Shown here piece after piece: positions 44,562 to 53,548 of a stretch of 64,000 bases of DNA. Numbering within the stretch: the first letter of the stretch is position 1; every line of letters starts with the position of its first letter. The stretch covers positions 1-64,000 of the forward strand of contig CAIJXT010000008.1 of NCBI GenBank assembly GCA_903824665.1. Reading direction: 5' to 3'. Source of the stretch: an uncultured Bacteroidota bacterium (GTDB lineage Bacteria > Bacteroidota > Bacteroidia > Chitinophagales > Chitinophagaceae). Both the position numbers and the translations under genes were made by a program. The notes under the pieces were generated by a model. The model had not been told where the DNA came from and did not search any database. It saw only the letters and a list, made by a program, of their open reading frames with translations.

Positions 44562-44969
44562 ATGAAAAACAGACACAAAAGAAGAACAGGCAATGGACAT
44601 GTCCGGCACATCGTAGTACACAACACGGGAACAAGACCGGATATGCGGGTTAGGGAACTCGACAAGCTACCTTATCACTACATCATTACAAGGGGCGGCA
44701 AACTGCTTAACCTCAAACCTGTCCGTAAAGAAGACAAAACAGTAGAAGTGGCATGGCTGGGTGGGCTGGACAGGTATGGCAGGCACACCGACAACCGAAC
44801 GGAAGGACAAAGCGACACTTTGTTTAATACGCTCGTGTTGTTGACAGAACGTTTTCCCGAAGCACAGATAACACCTGCAGACAAGCTGTACCTATATGGC
44901 TATGCCAATCCCGGCTTTGACCTGATAGCGTGGCTAAACGAATACATTCCCGCCTTTCTCGCAGCATAG
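44562..44969 (+). CDS. Amidase-like (T7-lysozyme fold) protein, probably inactive
   Basis: 135 residues. N-acetylmuramoyl-L-alanine amidase pattern: HIVVHNTGTRP (first zinc His), PYHYIITRGGKLLNLKP, and the Gly/Leu core WLGGLDRYGRHTDNRTEGQSD. Where active amidases carry GHRD...CPGFDV with zinc His and Cys, this protein reads YGYANPGFDL, lacking both. It is likely a binding rather than a hydrolytic domain. It starts 1 bp after the peptidoglycan-binding gene. Confidence 0.65.
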   Translation: MKNRHKRRTGNGHVRHIVVHNTGTRPDMRVRELDKLPYHYIITRGGKLLNLKPVRKEDKTVEVAWLGGLDRYGRHTDNRTEGQSDTLFNTLVLLTERFPEAQITPADKLYLYGYANPGFDLIAWLNEYIPAFLAA

Positions 44970-45012
44970 CGCACGGACATTCCTTTCTTAACGGGTTACC
45001 AACCAAAAAAAT

Positions 45013-45600
45013 ATGATAGAAAAAATAATTGCCGCTCTGGTGAGCCGGGGCTACAGGGTACTTATGCGCCCATTCGAACTAAATATCATCGGCATTAGAA
45101 GCAGCGACAGAACGACTAACGTCTTTAACGACAGCATCAATGCGGTGTACAAGGACGACAAAGGGCAATGGAAGGCACACCGCTATCCCGCTACAACAGA
45201 TCCCGGACTGTACTGGCTGAAAAATCCCATGAATGTGTCCGGCACTGCCATTCTCAAAGCGGGGCAATATGTCAACTCACACATCATCGGGCTGCACCGC
45301 AACAAGTACACAGCGCTTGTACAGCGGGGCGCAGTTACGGTCATCAGGGATGCGACAAGGGATGAGCGGCACGACTTCAACGGCAAGGAGGAGAAAGGTC
45401 TGTTCGGTATCAATATCCACAGGGCGAAGCCGGAAGGGGTAACCAATGCCGTAGAGAAACATTCTGCCGGATGCCAGGTATTCGCTAATGCAACGGATTT
45501 CAATGCATTCATGGCATTGTGTGAAAAACACAGCAAGTTATACGGCAACAGCTTCAGTTACACCCTACTCAATGAACCTGAATTACAACAGGCGGCATAA
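45013..45600 (+). CDS. LD-transpeptidase-fold-like peptidoglycan enzyme
   Basis: 195 residues. The core ends with FGINIHRAKPEGVTNAVEKHSAGCQVF, a His followed about 18 residues later by SxGC, as in YkuD-type catalytic sites (H...S-x-GC). Other segments: GIRSSDRTTNVFNDSINAVYKD and RYPATTDPGLYWLKNP. No signal peptide. It fits the lytic set of this operon. Alternatives are an endopeptidase or a domain of unknown activity. Confidence 0.55.
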   Translation: MIEKIIAALVSRGYRVLMRPFELNIIGIRSSDRTTNVFNDSINAVYKDDKGQWKAHRYPATTDPGLYWLKNPMNVSGTAILKAGQYVNSHIIGLHRNKYTALVQRGAVTVIRDATRDERHDFNGKEEKGLFGINIHRAKPEGVTNAVEKHSAGCQVFANATDFNAFMALCEKHSKLYGNSFSYTLLNEPELQQAA

Positions 45601-45628
45601 CTGTACAATTATCTAAAACAAAGCAGCG

Positions 45629-45862
45629 ATGAAAAAATTCATTCAGGAATTATTCAAGGACAAGTCTGGCAATTACAGCATGAGGGAAATTGCGATTGCC
45701 CTGTTACTACTTGCTTTGCTCACAAGCTGGATCGCCATGCAGTTCTTTGGGAAAGACATACCGGAGTTCATGTTCTTCTCTTTCTCCAGCCTGATCGCAG
45801 CAGGGTGTTTCGGTTATTCCCTTGAAAAAAGAGGTAGCCCTCCAAATAACGACCTGCCATAA
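45629..45862 (+). CDS. Holin-like two-TM protein
   Basis: 77 residues: a basic amphipathic start (MKKFIQELFKDKSGNYSMRE), TM1 (IAIALLLLALLTSWIAMQFF), a short loop, TM2 (FMFFSFSSLIAAGCFGYSL) and a charged tail. Size and topology match class-II holins. It lies 28 bp after the LD-transpeptidase-like gene. Confidence 0.6.
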   Translation: MKKFIQELFKDKSGNYSMREIAIALLLLALLTSWIAMQFFGKDIPEFMFFSFSSLIAAGCFGYSLEKRGSPPNNDLP

Positions 45863-45908
45863 AGCAGCATTACAAACAACAATTATTTCAACAACAAAAA
45901 CAACAAAC

Positions 45909-46559
45909 ATGAAAAACAAAAAATTAAGGACTATTCTATTGTCCCTGCTTTCTCTGATAGCCGCATTATATGGGCTATTCCACTTTACCAACCCACGCCC
46001 GGATCAGAAAGTACGGGATAAGCCTGATTATGCGATCAGTAAAGAGGCTACCGCCAATTTGGACAAGATGTACAGGGCGCAACTTGATTCGATTGCCGCA
46101 ATAGCCAGTTCATTACAGGCAAAGGAATATGCAGTAAAGGCGCAACTTAATAAGGCAAAGGAAAGTAACAGGAGTTTGCAACAGCAGGTTAACGGCCTTG
46201 TCGCACGATCAAGAGCAGCAACAGACACCCCTGCGAAACTGGTTGTGTGCGACAGCTTGCAGGAAGCGGTCGGCGAATGGGTGACTGAATCCGCTTACAA
46301 GGACAGCCTTTATGAAAGTGAAGTAGCTGTATTAAATGAGATAATCAGCAATAAGGACAGCACACTCGATGTCCGACAACAGATGTACGCAACCATACGG
46401 CAGTCATTTGACAACTGTTTCGCAAATCATGAGTTGCTACTCGAAGAAAACAAGCTATATGCCCGGCAATCAAAGAGGTGGCACATCAAAAACAAAATCC
46501 TTTCCGCAGGTGTAATGCTGGTGTCTGGCATTGCGGTTTACAGCTTTACTAAACACTGA
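45909..46559 (+). CDS. Spanin-like coiled-coil membrane protein
   Basis: 216 residues from ATG 45909; upstream in-frame codons overlap the holin-like gene. N-terminal TM (TILLSLLSLIAALYGLFHF), a long periplasmic coiled coil (MYRAQLDSIAAIASSLQAKEYAVKAQ, NRSLQQQVNGLV), and a C-terminal TM (ILSAGVMLVSGIAVYSF). An inner-membrane spanin or Rz-like role is suggested by neighbours. It also resembles small structural membrane proteins. Confidence 0.55.
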   Translation: MKNKKLRTILLSLLSLIAALYGLFHFTNPRPDQKVRDKPDYAISKEATANLDKMYRAQLDSIAAIASSLQAKEYAVKAQLNKAKESNRSLQQQVNGLVARSRAATDTPAKLVVCDSLQEAVGEWVTESAYKDSLYESEVAVLNEIISNKDSTLDVRQQMYATIRQSFDNCFANHELLLEENKLYARQSKRWHIKNKILSAGVMLVSGIAVYSFTKH

Positions 46560-46566
46560 ATCATAC

Positions 46567-46764
46567 ATGAAAGAGAAAACAATCATATCCACAGCCACAG
46601 TCGTTACTTCCTTGCTTGCCTATTGGTATGCGAAGGCAGCCGGAAAAGATGCCGCTCCCCTTGTTATGCTGGGTGGCTTTTTGGGAACGCTGATTGGAGA
46701 CGGGCTGGCAGAACAGGTCAAACTGAATGAAAAAAACAAAGAAAATGAGGACAAGGATATATGA
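46567..46764 (+). CDS. Small single-TM protein
   Basis: 65 residues from ATG 46567. Hydrophobic segments (ISTATVVTSLLAYWYA and LVMLGGFLGTLIGDGLA) and a Lys/Glu/Asn-rich tail. Second holin-like candidate. It overlaps the next gene. Confidence 0.6.
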   Translation: MKEKTIISTATVVTSLLAYWYAKAAGKDAAPLVMLGGFLGTLIGDGLAEQVKLNEKNKENEDKDI

Positions 46765-47269
46765 TACAGCAGCCGGTATCCGTGTTGAAACCGGAGATAC
46801 AGTACGCCTCATCAACAAGTCTCACATAAAGGACATCGCAATTGTCAACGGGCGTATCTGTATCAATACTGGAGAGGGAGTATTGCAACAGCTATATATC
46901 AACTACCCTGATGTGGACGAGCCAGGTACGCATGATATGGATGAGTTGGTCATTGCATTGCAGGCAATGATGCACAGCAGGGAAACCAACCTATCCTTAC
47001 AATTAGACACGGTAATAGCGGCATTAGCAGCAATTGAATTATCACTACATGGAACTACTGATCATTTTAAGGAACCTCAGCTTATTGATGACCCCTTTCC
47101 GGGCCTTAGCTACAAAGGTTATTCTTCCACACTTAACGCAGACGGCTCGCAACCTGTTTGGGCGATTTTGGAAATAAAGCAGAGCGGAACACTTACATCT
47201 TTCAGGTGGGCAGATGCTAGTAAAGACTTTAATAAGGTATGGAATGACAGATCACTTTACATGTATTAA
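46745..47269 (+). CDS. Unknown element protein, beta-rich start
   Basis: About 174 residues from ATG 46745 (46727 also possible). GDTVRLINKSHIKDIAIVNGRICIN suggests a beta-barrel or SH3-like fold. A helical middle (LDTVIAALAAIELSLHG) and a Trp-containing end (PVWAILEIKQSGTLTSFRWADA) follow. It overlaps the previous gene by 20 bp and precedes the giant helicase by 9 bp. Function unknown. Confidence 0.6.
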   Translation: MRTRIYDTAAGIRVETGDTVRLINKSHIKDIAIVNGRICINTGEGVLQQLYINYPDVDEPGTHDMDELVIALQAMMHSRETNLSLQLDTVIAALAAIELSLHGTTDHFKEPQLIDDPFPGLSYKGYSSTLNADGSQPVWAILEIKQSGTLTSFRWADASKDFNKVWNDRSLYMY

Positions 47270-47278
47270 CCAGCAACA

Positions 47279-50200
47279 ATGAGCTACTATTTATCATCAA
47301 AGGGCACAATGACTTTACCAGATGAACGGCTGATGGACTTCGTCCATAAGGTGGAACAGGATTTAACCACCGGAAAGTCTTACAATAAAACGTCCATTGA
47401 AAAGCTGGCAACCACTTATGGCATTACAGACAAAACAGAAGTTAAGGAATTGACAGAATTAGCAATTGTCCGTAAGGCAAGGGCAATTGCAGCAGGTGCT
47501 GGGACAGTAAAACAGCATTTTGATAGTATAGTAGCCTTGTATTACAAACAGGTCAATCTATCGCACCGAACGAGCCAATCTATTTTGTTGCAGCAATATT
47601 CGACACCTGCACCGATAGGTTATTTAGCTGGTATATTTTGCGGGTTAGATAAGCTCCCTATTCATGGTGGATATGGTTTTGAACCATCGGCAGGCAATGG
47701 CTTACTTACCATTGCCGGAAAACCGGAACGGATCTATGTAAATGAGGTGGATACGATCCGTAACCGGAATTTACGCACACAGGGGTTTGCCAATGTTTGG
47801 GATAGAGATGCTTCAAAGCAGTTCTTTGACGTGCAAAACAATTTTGCAGCAGTTATCACCAACCCACCATTCGGCAAATTGGATAAGCCCGTACTATTCG
47901 ACACCTTCAAAATAGACACCCTTGACCATCTTATGGCATTGCGTGCGTTGGAAACAATGACCTATGACGGCAAGGCGGCTATCATTATTGGTGGGCATAC
48001 AAGCTGGGATGATAGAGGCAGGATACAGGCAGGACGAAACCGCATATTCTTCAACTACCTGTACAGCCGTTACCATGTGGCAGATGTATTGCTGATAGAC
48101 GGCAAAAAACTATACTCCCGGCAAGGCACTTCGTTTAGTGTGCGGTTGATACTGGTTAATGGAAGGAAACAAAAACCAGCAGGTGTTGCACCTGTATATG
48201 ACCCACAAAAGGATAAAGTAGTAACAACTTTTGATGAACTGTATGAACGGGTAACAGATACAATGGATGCAAAAACAGGACATAAAATGAACAGGTTAAG
48301 CGAGCTAGAACAGGAAGCACTCGAATTACAGGCCGCATTTGGTTTTGGCGGGTTGGGTGCACCCTACATGCCCGCTTCTGAAAGTTGTGTGGTATTGAAT
48401 ACCCAAGTGCCGGATAGCATGGCATTTGAAACACAATCAGCCATTGCACAGATAAAGGAAGAAGTAGGTGGCGACATAGATGGTTTTGTACGCCACCGGC
48501 TTAAATTTTCTTCCCATACCGCTCTTTGCAAAGCCCTGTCAGCGGAACAGATCGATGCGGTGGCAACAGCAATCTATAATATTGAAGCAAGGGGGCAAGG
48601 CATGATTATCGGAGACCAGACCGGGATCGGCAAGGGAAGGATTGCAGCCTCTATTATCCGCTACGCTGTTTGTCAGGGGTTAAAACCCGTTTTTTTGACA
48701 GAAAAAGCGAATCTGTTCTCGGACATCTATCGTGATCTTTCTGCCATTGGTTCGGGGCATTTAAAGCCGTTTATCGTAAATGGCAAGGAAAGCAAAACCG
48801 ATATAAAGGACGAGGACGGCAATATTGTGTACCAGGCACCCGCCGCACCAGAACAGCAGTCCATTTTTGCTTCGAGGGAATTGCCTGCCAAATATGACTT
48901 TGTGGTGGCTACCTATTCGCAATTCAACAGCCCTGAAAAGAAACCCGAAAAACCATCGTTTTTACAGGCTATTGCCGAGGACAACATTTTCATTCTTGAC
49001 GAGGCGCATAACAGTTCCGGTTCCTCTAATACGGGTGAGTTTTTGCAACGGGTAGTAGGCAACACAAAGGGAGTGATATTCCTATCGGCAACATTTGCTA
49101 AACGACCAGACAATATGCCGATATATGCCATGAAGACGGCTATTTCGGATTGCAACATGAGTAAAGACGAATTGGTAGATGCCATTACAAGGGGTGGTGT
49201 TGCCTTACAGGAAGTGCTAAGTTCCCAACTGGTAGCCGAAGGGCAGATGCTAAGGCGGGAACGCAGCTTTGAAGGTATTGAGGTCAATTACATCAGTCTT
49301 GATGATAAAGCGGAAGAACACAGGGCAATTGCCGACAACATAACCGAAATCCTCAGGGAGATCATCAGCTTTCAGGACAGGTTCATTAATGAACAGGTTG
49401 CCGAATTGGATAAGATAGCCGTAGCAGAAGGGAAAGAGGTCGGAGTACGGGAAGGTACATCTCAGGCTGGCGTAGATAATCAGCCCTACTTCAGCAAGGT
49501 GTTTCAGGTTATCAACCAGATGTTGTTCAGCATCAAAGCGGAATCGGTAGCAGAAAGGGCAATAATGCGCCTGAAGGAAGGTAAAAAGCCAATCATTGCT
49601 TTTGCTTCCACAATGGGCAGCTTTATTGAAACCATTGAGAATGACAAGGGTTTACCAGTTAATGATGGCGATACCATCAATGCAGATTTTTCGGAAGTAT
49701 TAAAGAAGGGGTTGGATGGCATATTGCGCTATACCGAAAAAGACGTGGACGGTAACTCCATTTACAAAAAGTTTGAAGTAAGCGAATTGCCACCGGAAGC
49801 GCAGGCGGACTATAACCGCATTGCAGCCTCCATTCGATCCGTGTCCACAGGCATAACGATATCCCCCATCGATGTTATCCTAAAAAGACTAAAAGATGCA
49901 GGCTATACCGTAGCGGAAGTCACCGGGCGTAAATACGAATTACAATTAAACACCAAAACGGGGAAAGGACTGGTATTATCACGCAAGCGGTTGAACACAA
50001 ACGATGCGTTCCGGCAATTCAACAACAACGAGGTGGATGTACTGATGATCAACCAGTCAGGCAGCACAGGTGCATCCGCTCATGCGATACCTACAGCAAA
50101 AGTACCTACAAATCAGGTACGCCAACGGGTAATGATCGTGCTGCAAGCGGAGTTGGATATAAACACTGAAGTACAGAAAAGGGGCAGGATCAACCGTACC

Positions 50201-51994
50201 GGGCAAATATTGAAACCTATCTATGACTATGTAACTTCAGCCATACCTGCTGAAAAACGGCTAATGATGATGCTTCAAAAAAAGCTGAAGTCATTGGATG
50301 CCAATACCACATCTAATCAAAAACAATCTACCAAGATATTAGACGTGCCGGATTTTCTCAATAAGTACGGTGATAAGATCGTGAAGGAGTATTTGGGAGA
50401 AAACCCGGACATAAATGACCTATTGGACGACCCACTTCGTTTAAAGGACAGCAAGGCAGATGGCAGTGGGGAAACAACCGTGTCGGAAGATGCGGCACAC
50501 AAGGTGAGCGGGCGTGTAGCTGTTTTATCTACCAAGATGCAGCAGGATTTCTATGTAGAGATAGCAGAGCGGTATAATGACTACGAGCAATACCTGCGGC
50601 AGGTAGGCGAATATGACCTTGAGGTGGAAGCAATGAACCTTGACGCAGAAACACTCAGTGCCAAAGTGGTAAAAATGGGAAAGGGTTCAGACAGTGCATT
50701 TGGCGAGGATAGCATACTGGAGACGGTAAGGGCTAATGTGCTGAAAAAACCGTTCACTACTACTGAACTGCAAAACTTGCTTGCAGAAGCACTAAAAGGT
50801 GGTGATGCTTTGTCGCTGCAACAGGAACTGATTGCTGAATACCAGCAAGACAGCGAAAGCAGGTTACAAGAAGACCAACAGGAAGCTATTGATAAATATG
50901 ATGAGTTGACCAGGAATGTACCTGAAGAAAAGAAGATCAAAAAAATTGCGGGTGCAACCGAACGGGAACAGGCAATCAGGGAGCGGGTGAAAGAACTTAC
51001 AGATGCCAAAGAAGGGCAGCTAAAGGTACTCCGGGTTAAAGCCAACAACCGCAGACAGTACCTTGAAAAAATATTCCGTTTTTTTTATACCGGGAGAACG
51101 CTTAGATATCCGATTGAAAGTTTTACAGGTGGCAACGAACTTGTTCCGGCTGTATTTATCGGATACACCATTGATAAGAAAAAACGCAACCCTTATTCGC
51201 CCTCGTTGATAAAACTTCGTTTTGCTGTTGCCAATAGCAGTAAGTACCTATCTATCCCCGCTTCCTATTCTGAGGATGTTATGTCTATCATAGGAGCAAG
51301 TGCGGATCAATACCAACCGGATGCGGATACGCTGATGAGGCAATGGGAAGACTATACCAAACAAAACTATGTTGACCGGAAAGTAAGGCACATTATTACT
51401 GGCAACCTATTACAGGCGTTTAGTGATTTCAAGGGTAAGCTGGTTAGTTACACCACCAATGACGGGAAAACAATCAAGGGTATACTAATGCCTGAGAACT
51501 GGAATCCGGGCGAACAGATACAAGACAAGGTAGTTGTGCCGATCATTAAAGCCTTGCCACTTATCAAATCGCTGGTTAATGGAAGGCAGATCGTTACCAA
51601 TACCGGGGTATCCTTGTTCCGAACAGGGGGCTATTACAAAATTATCATAGCGGCATCCCGGTCAAAGGGCGGTGAAATATACCTCGACAAGCAAATATTA
51701 GCCTTGGTAGAGCGAAATAACTTTGACAAGGTGTCCGATAAAATGGTTGCCATGATCGAGGATAACCGCATCAGCCAGCTTGTCGAAGTCCTACAAATCA
51801 ACCATAGTTGCGCTATCACCATTAATTCGGCACAGTTCAGCGAAATAGGTAAAAGCAATCATAGGTATAGCAGCCGGAGGAAAATAGAACTACCAGTATT
51901 CACGCCCGAACAAACAGCACCGGACAATACGGTTATGTTATTGGAACTGGAAGCAGAAGCACTCGCATTAGAACTTGAATTACTCGCAGCATAA
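47279..51994 (+). CDS. DNA methyltransferase-Strawberry-notch helicase fusion (DarB-like)
   Basis: 1571 residues. An N-terminal N6-methyltransferase-like domain has YGFEPSAGNGLLTI (SAM motif I, ~135) and ITNPPFGKL (motif IV, ~195). Then the Strawberry-notch superfamily-2 helicase: MIIGDQTGIGKGRIAA (Walker A, ~446), FILDEAHNSSGSSN (DEAH, ~573), and helicase-C NQSGSTGASAHAI ... VQKRGRINRTGQ (~925-980). A long coiled-coil region and a C-terminal domain follow. Phage P1 DarB, an internal virion protein that protects injected DNA from restriction, has the same two-part design. A similar protective or DNA-processing role is inferred. Confidence 0.85.
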   Translation: MSYYLSSKGTMTLPDERLMDFVHKVEQDLTTGKSYNKTSIEKLATTYGITDKTEVKELTELAIVRKARAIAAGAGTVKQHFDSIVALYYKQVNLSHRTSQSILLQQYSTPAPIGYLAGIFCGLDKLPIHGGYGFEPSAGNGLLTIAGKPERIYVNEVDTIRNRNLRTQGFANVWDRDASKQFFDVQNNFAAVITNPPFGKLDKPVLFDTFKIDTLDHLMALRALETMTYDGKAAIIIGGHTSWDDRGRIQAGRNRIFFNYLYSRYHVADVLLIDGKKLYSRQGTSFSVRLILVNGRKQKPAGVAPVYDPQKDKVVTTFDELYERVTDTMDAKTGHKMNRLSELEQEALELQAAFGFGGLGAPYMPASESCVVLNTQVPDSMAFETQSAIAQIKEEVGGDIDGFVRHRLKFSSHTALCKALSAEQIDAVATAIYNIEARGQGMIIGDQTGIGKGRIAASIIRYAVCQGLKPVFLTEKANLFSDIYRDLSAIGSGHLKPFIVNGKESKTDIKDEDGNIVYQAPAAPEQQSIFASRELPAKYDFVVATYSQFNSPEKKPEKPSFLQAIAEDNIFILDEAHNSSGSSNTGEFLQRVVGNTKGVIFLSATFAKRPDNMPIYAMKTAISDCNMSKDELVDAITRGGVALQEVLSSQLVAEGQMLRRERSFEGIEVNYISLDDKAEEHRAIADNITEILREIISFQDRFINEQVAELDKIAVAEGKEVGVREGTSQAGVDNQPYFSKVFQVINQMLFSIKAESVAERAIMRLKEGKKPIIAFASTMGSFIETIENDKGLPVNDGDTINADFSEVLKKGLDGILRYTEKDVDGNSIYKKFEVSELPPEAQADYNRIAASIRSVSTGITISPIDVILKRLKDAGYTVAEVTGRKYELQLNTKTGKGLVLSRKRLNTNDAFRQFNNNEVDVLMINQSGSTGASAHAIPTAKVPTNQVRQRVMIVLQAELDINTEVQKRGRINRTGQILKPIYDYVTSAIPAEKRLMMMLQKKLKSLDANTTSNQKQSTKILDVPDFLNKYGDKIVKEYLGENPDINDLLDDPLRLKDSKADGSGETTVSEDAAHKVSGRVAVLSTKMQQDFYVEIAERYNDYEQYLRQVGEYDLEVEAMNLDAETLSAKVVKMGKGSDSAFGEDSILETVRANVLKKPFTTTELQNLLAEALKGGDALSLQQELIAEYQQDSESRLQEDQQEAIDKYDELTRNVPEEKKIKKIAGATEREQAIRERVKELTDAKEGQLKVLRVKANNRRQYLEKIFRFFYTGRTLRYPIESFTGGNELVPAVFIGYTIDKKKRNPYSPSLIKLRFAVANSSKYLSIPASYSEDVMSIIGASADQYQPDADTLMRQWEDYTKQNYVDRKVRHIITGNLLQAFSDFKGKLVSYTTNDGKTIKGILMPENWNPGEQIQDKVVVPIIKALPLIKSLVNGRQIVTNTGVSLFRTGGYYKIIIAASRSKGGEIYLDKQILALVERNNFDKVSDKMVAMIEDNRISQLVEVLQINHSCAITINSAQFSEIGKSNHRYSSRRKIELPVFTPEQTAPDNTVMLLELEAEALALELELLAA

Positions 51995-52005
51995 AATATA
52001 AAACC

Positions 52006-53469
52006 ATGTACACACCAGACAATTATTATGCACAAATCAATAGCTTGGTTTTCAACTCGCTTCCTGAAGCCCTTCGCAAAGGACATGACTTCGTAACCAA
52101 GGTTACCAGCAATGGTACAAACTGGACTAATTATCATTCCAGCGAAACCATCAAAAAAACAATCAATACCTATTTTGATAAACTGGCTGATTTTGTCGGC
52201 AACACAAAGAAGGCAGCTAAGACTTCCTCCCGAAAAACAAAGCAGAAGGAAACGGCAAAGGAGATCATGGTAGAAGCTATGCGCAGACAAGGCAAATCCA
52301 AAGCCAGCAAAGTAGTTTCCGAACATCAGCCCACAATGGTGGAACGTATGCCGGATGAGATACGTTTTATCAGGCGTTTTGTGAACCTTGACGGCAAATC
52401 TAAAACAAAGGAAGAGGTGTTAACCTTTCTCAATAGTCTCCAAAAATCCATTCTGGAGAAGAAGATACGCAAAACATCGCCTTATGCCGAACAAATCCGG
52501 TTTATTCAGAACAGGCTAATTGAAACCTATAATGAAATGGGTGCAAAAATCGCCTTTCAGCTAAAGCCAGAAACCCATGAGGCGCTCAATAAAATAGCAA
52601 ATGACGAAAAGGTGATGCCTTCAGTAGGCTTTATCAAGCGATACATCAACCTAAATGGCAAGGTTGGGATGAAAGAAAAGGCAAAAATGCTGCTGAGGCA
52701 GATAAACCGGGCATACGATAAGGGAAACGTAAAAGATAGCGACCAATACATCATACAAATGCACGAGATCAAAAAGAACCTCGAAACCTTCATTGCAGAT
52801 AAGAATGTAAAGATGTTGAAAATTGAGAGGAACAGCCTGAATGGCTTGGAAGGTATTCTCGGCGGTTGTTCCTGCCATAACCTGAATGGTTTTGATGATG
52901 ATTTACAAGGCGATAAGCCGGTAATCATGAATAGCATGGACTTTGCCAATATGCGCTTCAAAACACTTGGTTTAGGCGGTAAGTGGCTAGATTTGATAGG
53001 TGATCCGTCAACAAATTTTTCTATCATGGTATTCGGGAAGCCTAAAATGGGCAAATCCTATTTGTGTATTGATTTTGCCGGATACCTGGCACGCAATCAT
53101 GGAAAGGTACTGTATGTGGCCAAAGAAGAAGGTTTGGATAAGACCTTGCAAGACAAATTGAATGACAAGGAAGTGAAACACCAGAACCTCTATGTTGCTT
53201 CTGCCCTACCTGATAGCTTGTCCTACTATGACTTCATCTTTCTGGATAGTGTAAATAAGCTCGGCTTGCAACCAGAAGAATTAAACAGGTTAAAGGCAAT
53301 GTACCCGCAAAAAGCGTTTATCTACATTTTTCAAACAACTAAGGATGGTAGGTTCAGAGGGGCAAATACATTCCAGCATGATGTAGATAGCGTAATAGAA
53401 GTGCCGGAGAGAGGTAAAGCGGTGCAATTTGGTAGGTTTAATCAGGGTGGGGAATTGGACATTTTTTAG
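52006..53469 (+). CDS. RecA/AAA-like ATPase with duplicated helical N-terminus
   Basis: 487 residues. The N-terminal half holds two copies of a ~65-residue helical unit (IRFIRRFVNLDGKSKTKEEVLTFL and VGFIKRYINLNGKVGMKEKAKMLL). NGL motifs LNGLEGILGG (~278) and LNGFDDDL (~293) follow with a CSC pair, then a RecA/KaiC-like ATPase: VFGKPKMGKSYL (Walker A, ~345), YDFIFLDSVNKLGL (Walker B, ~408), and FIYIFQTTKDG (sensor). It lacks FtsK/HerA or terminase features. It may power DNA packaging or transfer, or act with the helicase. Last gene of the operon. Confidence 0.7.
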   Translation: MYTPDNYYAQINSLVFNSLPEALRKGHDFVTKVTSNGTNWTNYHSSETIKKTINTYFDKLADFVGNTKKAAKTSSRKTKQKETAKEIMVEAMRRQGKSKASKVVSEHQPTMVERMPDEIRFIRRFVNLDGKSKTKEEVLTFLNSLQKSILEKKIRKTSPYAEQIRFIQNRLIETYNEMGAKIAFQLKPETHEALNKIANDEKVMPSVGFIKRYINLNGKVGMKEKAKMLLRQINRAYDKGNVKDSDQYIIQMHEIKKNLETFIADKNVKMLKIERNSLNGLEGILGGCSCHNLNGFDDDLQGDKPVIMNSMDFANMRFKTLGLGGKWLDLIGDPSTNFSIMVFGKPKMGKSYLCIDFAGYLARNHGKVLYVAKEEGLDKTLQDKLNDKEVKHQNLYVASALPDSLSYYDFIFLDSVNKLGLQPEELNRLKAMYPQKAFIYIFQTTKDGRFRGANTFQHDVDSVIEVPERGKAVQFGRFNQGGELDIF

Positions 53470-53497
53470 CAAGGTAACTGTTGATAGGATTTTATAG

Positions 53498-53548
53498 AGC
53501 TGCTCTTTTCAGACTGGTCTTTTTTAAAAGAAAAGCAAAGTAGCAGCT
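53498..53548. terminator. Nested hairpin at convergent junction
   Basis: AGCTGCT / AGCAGCT outer stem with CTTTTC / GAAAAG inside. It lies between the ends of the plus-strand element operon and the minus-strand sulfotransferase. It may end both transcripts and marks the likely right border of the element. Confidence 0.45.

Noticed and set aside
35081..53469. Conjugative transposon or ICE
   Set aside because: No relaxase, coupling protein, VirB4 or Tra-type gene was recognised in the element, though the DarB-like helicase also occurs on conjugative elements.
35081..53469. Ordinary tailed prophage
   Set aside because: No terminase, portal, head-maturation protease, tail tube, tape measure or baseplate genes were seen despite good coverage of the operon.
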